Shown: one piece after another, positions 61,493 through 64,000 of the stretch
Layout of the letters: every line of letters starts with the position of its first letter
How positions within the stretch are numbered: the stretch's first letter is position 1
Assembly (NCBI GenBank): GCA_038147495.1
Contig: JAYQTT010000011.1
Span: 25,625-89,624 of the forward strand
DNA from: MED-G116 sp038147495
Lineage (GTDB): Bacteria > Pseudomonadota > Alphaproteobacteria > Puniceispirillales > Puniceispirillaceae
DNA: 64,000 nt
Reading direction: 5' to 3'
Made by a program: the position numbers and the translations under genes
The notes under the pieces: generated by a model
Databases searched by the model: none
Told to the model about the DNA's origin: nothing
Seen by the model: the letters and a program-made list of their open reading frames with translations, nothing else

Positions 61493-62116
61493 TTATCTTG
61501 AGGAAGCCAACAGCTTTAACCCGAACCCGATAAACAGAATGCCGGTAAATTTTTCCAGATATGCGGTCACCCGATGGCTCATGACACTTTGCTGCGTGCG
61601 CTTGATTGAATGGATGACAATCCAAAACCAAACCAACGACAGCAGGATGTGTATGCCAACCAGAAAAAGCGAATAGAGCGTCACCTGCGCGGTCTCTGGC
61701 ACAAATTGCGGTAATAGCGAGAGATAAAATAAGCCGACCTTGGGGTTCAGCATATTCGCCAGAAACCCCCTTTTTATATAGTGCGATGACGATTCCGATT
61801 TTATGTGCCCGTTCGGTGCGGCATTGGCGCTGCCCCGCAAAGCCGCAATCCCGATCCAGACAAGATAACCGGCGCCAATGGTTTTCAGGGCGTAATACAG
61901 AACTTCACTGGACGTGATCACCGCACCCAGACCCAGCGCGACCAACACCCCCCAGACAGCACAGCCAAGAACAATGCCAACGGCCGCCCGATAGGCATTT
62001 GTGGTTTTACCACCAAGAGTCGATTGAATGATCAGCGCCGTATCAACGCCAGGCGTTATCGTCAGCAAAATCACGGCAACCATATAGCTCGCCAGCAATA
62101 GCAAATCAAAATTCAT
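61493..62116 (-). CDS. LysE/RhtB family translocator
   Basis: A 207-residue inner-membrane exporter with five to six hydrophobic segments. The opening LLLASYMVAVILLTITPGVD holds the LysE/RhtB TPGxD motif, and the loop LANMLNPKVGLFYLSLLPQF is typical. It exports an amino acid or homoserine-like compound. It starts 22 bp after the guaA stop and could be read with guaA. Together with the ArgO-like gene it forms a tandem pair of unequal members of one superfamily. Confidence 0.9.
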   Translation of the reverse strand: MNFDLLLLASYMVAVILLTITPGVDTALIIQSTLGGKTTNAYRAAVGIVLGCAVWGVLVALGLGAVITSSEVLYYALKTIGAGYLVWIGIAALRGSANAAPNGHIKSESSSHYIKRGFLANMLNPKVGLFYLSLLPQFVPETAQVTLYSLFLVGIHILLSLVWFWIVIHSIKRTQQSVMSHRVTAYLEKFTGILFIGFGLKLLASSR

Positions 62117-62138
62117 GCACGCGCTCCCTCAGCGCCCA

Positions 62139-63685
62139 TCACTCCCACTCAATCGTGCCGGGGGTTTGGACGTCACGTCATAGGTCACGCGGTTGACGCC
62201 CTTCACCTCGTTCACGATCCGCGTTGCCGTGCGGGACAGGAATTCATGCGTAAAGGGATAGCTGTCGGCGGTCATGCCGTCGCTCGATGTCACAGCGCGC
62301 AAGGCACAAACATATTCATAAGATCGCGCATCGCCCATCACGCCAACGGTACGCACCGGCAACAGCACGGCAAAGGCCTGCCATATCTCATCATACAGGC
62401 CGGCCTTGCGGATCTCATCGAGGTAGACGGCATCAGCCTCGCGCAGAATGTCGAGGCGTTCTGGCGTAATCACCCCCGGCACCCGAATGGCCAGGCCCGG
62501 CCCCGGGAACGGATGGCGTGAGACAAGCACCTCTGGAAGGCCAAGTTCGCGACCAAGCGCCCGCACCTCGTCCTTGAACAATTCGCGCAACGGCTCCACC
62601 AGCTCCAGCGCCATATCCTCTGGCAAACCGCCGACATTATGGTGCGACTTGATCGTCACCGCATCGCCGCCAGCCGCAGAGATGCTCTCAATCACATCCG
62701 GATAGAGCGTGCCTTGGGCAAGGAATCTGGCACCATCAATCTTCGCCGCCTCGGCATCAAACACCTCAATGAAGCTGCTGCCAATGATCTTGCGCTTTTG
62801 TTCCGGGTCATCGACACCGGCAAGGCGGCCCAAAAACAGCTCAGATGCGTCTTTATGCACAAGCGGGATGTTGTAATGATCGCCAAACAGCCCGCACCAC
62901 CTCATCGGCTTCACCGGCACGCAAAAGCCCGTGATCAACAAATACGCATGTCAACTGATCGCCGATCGCCTCATGGATCAACACCGCGGCAACTGAACTA
63001 TCGACACCACCAGACTGCCCACAAATTACCTTTCCATCACCCACCTGTTGGCGGATTGCGGCGATGGCGCGGTGCCGATAGCCCGCCATTGACCAGCTTC
63101 CCGAACATCCGCAGATATCAAGCGCAAAGCCGAAAAAGAAGCTTGTCACCACCTTCAGTGTGAACAACTTCCGGATGGAATTGCACACCATAGAAATTGC
63201 GGCTTTCATCGGCAATTACAGCAAATGGCGCCCCTGCAGACCGGGCAACCACCTGAAATCCATCGGGCAAGGCCGCCACATGGTCACCATGGCTCATCCA
63301 GACGATATGCGTCTTGGTGTCATCCCACACCCCGTCAAACAGACGGCATGGAGCCGTAATTTCCAGCTCCGCCCGGCCAAATTCACGGCTGCTGCCCGGC
63401 TCAACCCGTCCACCAAGTTGTTGGCAGATCGTCTGCTGACCATAGCAAATGCCAAGGATCAGGATGCCAAGATCAAAAATCCCTGTGGCGCCCGCGGTGT
63501 CGGCCATCGCCACTGACGCCGGACCTCCCGACAGGATAATGCCTCGCGGTTTCACCGCCTCTATCTTTTTCCGGCGCCGTCGTGCAGGGGCAGTATTTCG
63601 GTATAGACCCCATTTCACGGAGGCGGCGCGCAATCAACTGTGTGACCTGCGAGCCGAAATCAATAATCAAAACCGAGTCATTCAT
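62139..63685 (-). CDS. guaA: GuaA, GMP synthase (five frameshifts, probably sequencing error)
   Basis: Glutamine-hydrolysing GMP synthase, which makes GMP from XMP. The glutaminase half has FGSQVTQLIARRLREMG, GICYGQQTICQQLGG with the catalytic Cys, and VQFHPEVVHTEGG; the synthase half has the P-loop GQSGGVDSSVA and ends SKPPGTIEWE in the corrected frame. Five one-base indels break the frame: G4 at 63608-63611, A5 at 63566-63570, T5 at 63133-63137, G3 at 62891-62893 and C5 at 62160-62164. The corrected length, about 516 residues, is normal. The start overlaps the rsmB-like stop by eight bases. Confidence 0.93.
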
Positions 63686-64000
63686 GATCTACCATCCTGC
63701 GCTCTGGCGGCCAGCGCAAACGCGCCTGCAAGACCGCCATAAAAATCCATCCGTGCCATGCGTCCCGGCAACAACCGTAACATCCCATCATTTAATGGTG
63801 GGCATTCACCACCCCCAAGCGGTGTGATGCAGTCCTGCCATATGCCGTTGATATCAGCCAGCTCAATTCAGGTGCATCGGCCAATATCCGTTCAATCTGC
63901 GCCTCGCCCTCGCTGGCGAGAACCGAACAGGTGATATAGACAATCCGCCCGCCCGGGGCTTTACAGCCACCACGTCCTTTTGAGCAATTCTGCCTGCAGG
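63678..64000 (-). CDS. rsmB: RsmB/Fmu-type 16S rRNA m5C methyltransferase, C-terminal fragment (frameshifted)
   Basis: The end of an rRNA cytosine-5 methyltransferase, cut by the window edge. The segment KAPGGRIVYITCSVLASEGE holds the TCS motif with the catalytic cysteine of motif VI, followed by a helix with EAQIERILADAPEL. The final part, read across one or more indels, has LLPGRHGTDGFF-like features. It ends at TGA 63678, eight bases inside guaA. At least two one-base errors are needed, so only the family is clear, not the exact subtype. Confidence 0.7.

Overview
The window is a piece of an alphaproteobacterial chromosome, most likely from a marine heterotroph of the SAR116 (Puniceispirillum) or a related group. 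The pointers are alphaproteobacterial small families (DUF2794, DUF3126), a SUF operon led by an Rrf2 regulator, mid-range GC, a high density of binding-protein-dependent transporters (Liv ABC, TRAP, tripartite tricarboxylate) and a C-P lyase cluster beside amine and amide catabolism genes. The lineage is an inference from gene content; no 16S rRNA gene is present. No insertion sequence, prophage, CRISPR array or rRNA operon was seen.

Layout. 0-3.2 kb: sufC (cut by the window edge), sufB and an Rrf2 regulator preceded by a perfect Fur-like 7-1-7 palindrome, then hspQ and rpmF. 3.5-6.5 kb: a small membrane protein coupled to a haem-dependent N-demethylase-like protein, a histidine phosphatase and an AzlCD exporter. 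6.5-11.5 kb: a livKHMGF operon in which LivF carries a histone-H1-like Lys/Ala-rich tail. 12-18 kb: an unidentified permease, a YaiI-family protein, tRNA-Ala, alanine dehydrogenase with a divergent Lrp regulator, and SelO. 17.8-27 kb: a Rieske oxygenase, an orphan ParA ATPase, a GspF remnant, an HD-domain protein, an SDR, a methyltransferase, a sirtuin coupled to an enolase-superfamily enzyme, and a secreted acidic protein. 27-33.5 kb: a TRAP transporter-amidase-2-hydroxyacid dehydrogenase-nitroreductase operon. 33.7-41.4 kb: the C-P lyase set phnGHIJKL-N, phnM, a DUF1045 gene and phnF, with no transporter and no phnP. 41.5-48 kb: small unknown proteins, MATE and MFS transporters, an NfsA-like reductase and a glycerophosphodiesterase. 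48-53 kb: a tctCBA-AtuA-DUF4387 operon. 53-64 kb: lipoproteins, tRNA-Val, N-formylglutamate amidohydrolase, a der-bamB-yfgM-like block, small conserved proteins, two LysE-family exporters, guaA and the end of an rsmB-like gene.

How it works together. Much of the window imports and breaks down small nitrogen- and phosphorus-containing organics: amino acids through Liv, amides through TRAP plus amidase, phosphonates through C-P lyase, and an unidentified carboxylate through Tct plus AtuA/DUF4387. The DUF1045 protein has the two HxT motifs of a 2H phosphoesterase and could supply the missing PhnP step.

Quality note. At least thirteen single-base indels, mostly in or beside short homopolymer runs, interrupt otherwise intact genes (azlD, livM, selO, dctP, a repeat lipoprotein, the amidohydrolase, guaA and rsmB). 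Five fall in guaA alone. Uncorrected sequencing or assembly error is more likely than gene decay, so these loci are reported as frameshifted CDSs rather than pseudogenes.
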